The position numbers and the translations under genes are program-made. A stretch of 64,000 nt of DNA from an uncultured Pelagibacteraceae bacterium (GTDB taxonomy: Bacteria; Pseudomonadota; Alphaproteobacteria; Pelagibacterales; AG-422-B15): positions 1-64,000 of the forward strand of contig CACCND010000004.1 of the NCBI GenBank assembly GCA_902547315.1, read 5' to 3'. Shown here one piece after another: positions 63,642 through 64,000 of the stretch (position 1 is its first letter; each line of letters begins with the position of its first letter). The notes under the pieces were generated by a model that had not been told where the DNA came from, ran no database searches, and saw only the letters and a list, made by a program, of their open reading frames with translations.

Positions 63642-64000
63642 ATGCAAAATCTACAAAAATTTTATATTGATGGTCAATGGGTAGCGCCACAATCTAGTAA
63701 AAAAATGCCTGTACTAAATCCAGCCACAGAGGAAGTTATCGGTGAAGTCATATTAGGTAATGAAGAAGATGTAAATATCGCAGTAAAGGCCGCTAAAAAT
63801 GCATTTATAAGTTTTTCAAAAACTTCTAAAGATGAGAGAATGAATATTTTGAAAAATATACGAAAAATTTCAGAAGAAAGATTTGATGACTTAGCTGATG
63901 CTATGACAACGGAGATGGGTGCACCAAGAAAAATGTCACGTGAAGCCCAAGCTGATGCAGCTATAGGTCATTTGGATGGTTTTATTAGCGCATTAGAAAA
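63642..64000 (+). CDS. Aldehyde dehydrogenase family protein (5' part)
   Basis: The first 119 codons of an NAD(P)-dependent aldehyde dehydrogenase, open at the window end. It begins MQNLQKFYIDGQWVAPQSSK and continues NPATEEVIGEVILG, AVKAAKNAFISF and LADAMTTEMGAP, standard for the family; the catalytic Cys and Glu lie beyond the end. Betaine aldehyde, 4-trimethylaminobutyraldehyde or a malonate-semialdehyde-like product could be the substrate; the context of choline and carnitine genes makes a trimethylammonium aldehyde plausible, but nothing decides it. It shares its 5' region and a palindrome with the leftward carnitine operon. Confidence 0.85.
   Translation, partial: MQNLQKFYIDGQWVAPQSSKKMPVLNPATEEVIGEVILGNEEDVNIAVKAAKNAFISFSKTSKDERMNILKNIRKISEERFDDLADAMTTEMGAPRKMSREAQADAAIGHLDGFISALE

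Overview
The window reads as a contiguous, densely packed chromosome segment of a low-GC marine alphaproteobacterium. Hand counts of typical genes give about 31-32% G+C. The alphaproteobacterial call rests on a DUF1013/TrcR-type regulator, split PntAA/PntAB/PntB, an aa3-oxidase subunit IV-like peptide, adjacent DUF4164 and ZapA genes, rpoH next to rluD, and Cys-less L31 and L36. Catabolism of DMSP, carnitine and betaine, together with short intergenic gaps and many 1-8 base gene overlaps, fits a streamlined surface-ocean lineage of the SAR11/HIMB59/AEGEAN-169/SAR116 kind. I cannot fix the clade from sequence alone. No insertion sequence, CRISPR array, prophage or replication origin was seen, and no stretch over 300 bases lacks a gene.

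Bases 1-11249, all plus strand, form a surface-polysaccharide locus: a glycosyltransferase fragment, a frameshifted nucleotide-sugar dehydrogenase, a sulfotransferase, a C-methyltransferase/RmlC fusion, RmlB-RmlA-RmlD, a GT2 glycosyltransferase, a WecA-like initiating transferase, an O-antigen ligase/polymerase, a SET-domain protein and GmhA. Together they would make and assemble a dTDP-deoxyhexose-containing, probably sulfated and C-methylated glycan.

Bases 11256-32621 are housekeeping: TrhO, an acyltransferase, AlkA-type glycosylase, SCP2 protein, HisN, a DUF1329 envelope protein, tRNA-Val(GAC), L36, N-formylglutamate amidohydrolase, the transhydrogenase operon, S21 (apparently with an AUA start), PurE/PurK, DUF1013, Hsp20 with a possible RNA thermometer, L31, SuhB, EF-P and a central carbon block (aldolase, Pgk, Gap, transketolase).

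Bases 32787-49990 hold cell division and envelope genes: DUF4164-ZapA-formyl-THF cycloligase-YmdB-YebC, then a PD-(D/E)XK nuclease where many proteobacteria carry ruvCAB, then TolQRAB-Pal-CpoB, TilS, FtsH, FolP, GlmM and PurA, with RpoH and RluD convergent.

Bases 49987-64000 are an osmolyte-catabolism region: choline dehydrogenase, a DMT permease, a betaine-type ABC transporter, dimethylglycine dehydrogenase, a betaine-homocysteine methyltransferase family protein, the DMSP lyase DddP, gamma-butyrobetaine dioxygenase, carnitine dehydrogenase, a BKACE (dehydrocarnitine cleavage) enzyme and a divergent aldehyde dehydrogenase. Read together they form a near-complete route gamma-butyrobetaine -> carnitine -> dehydrocarnitine -> glycine betaine -> dimethylglycine -> sarcosine. 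dddP sits as the last gene of the carnitine operon and has much higher G+C than its neighbours (69 of 120 bases at 60061-60180, against 38 of 120 at 60841-60960), the clearest sign of recent horizontal transfer in the window.
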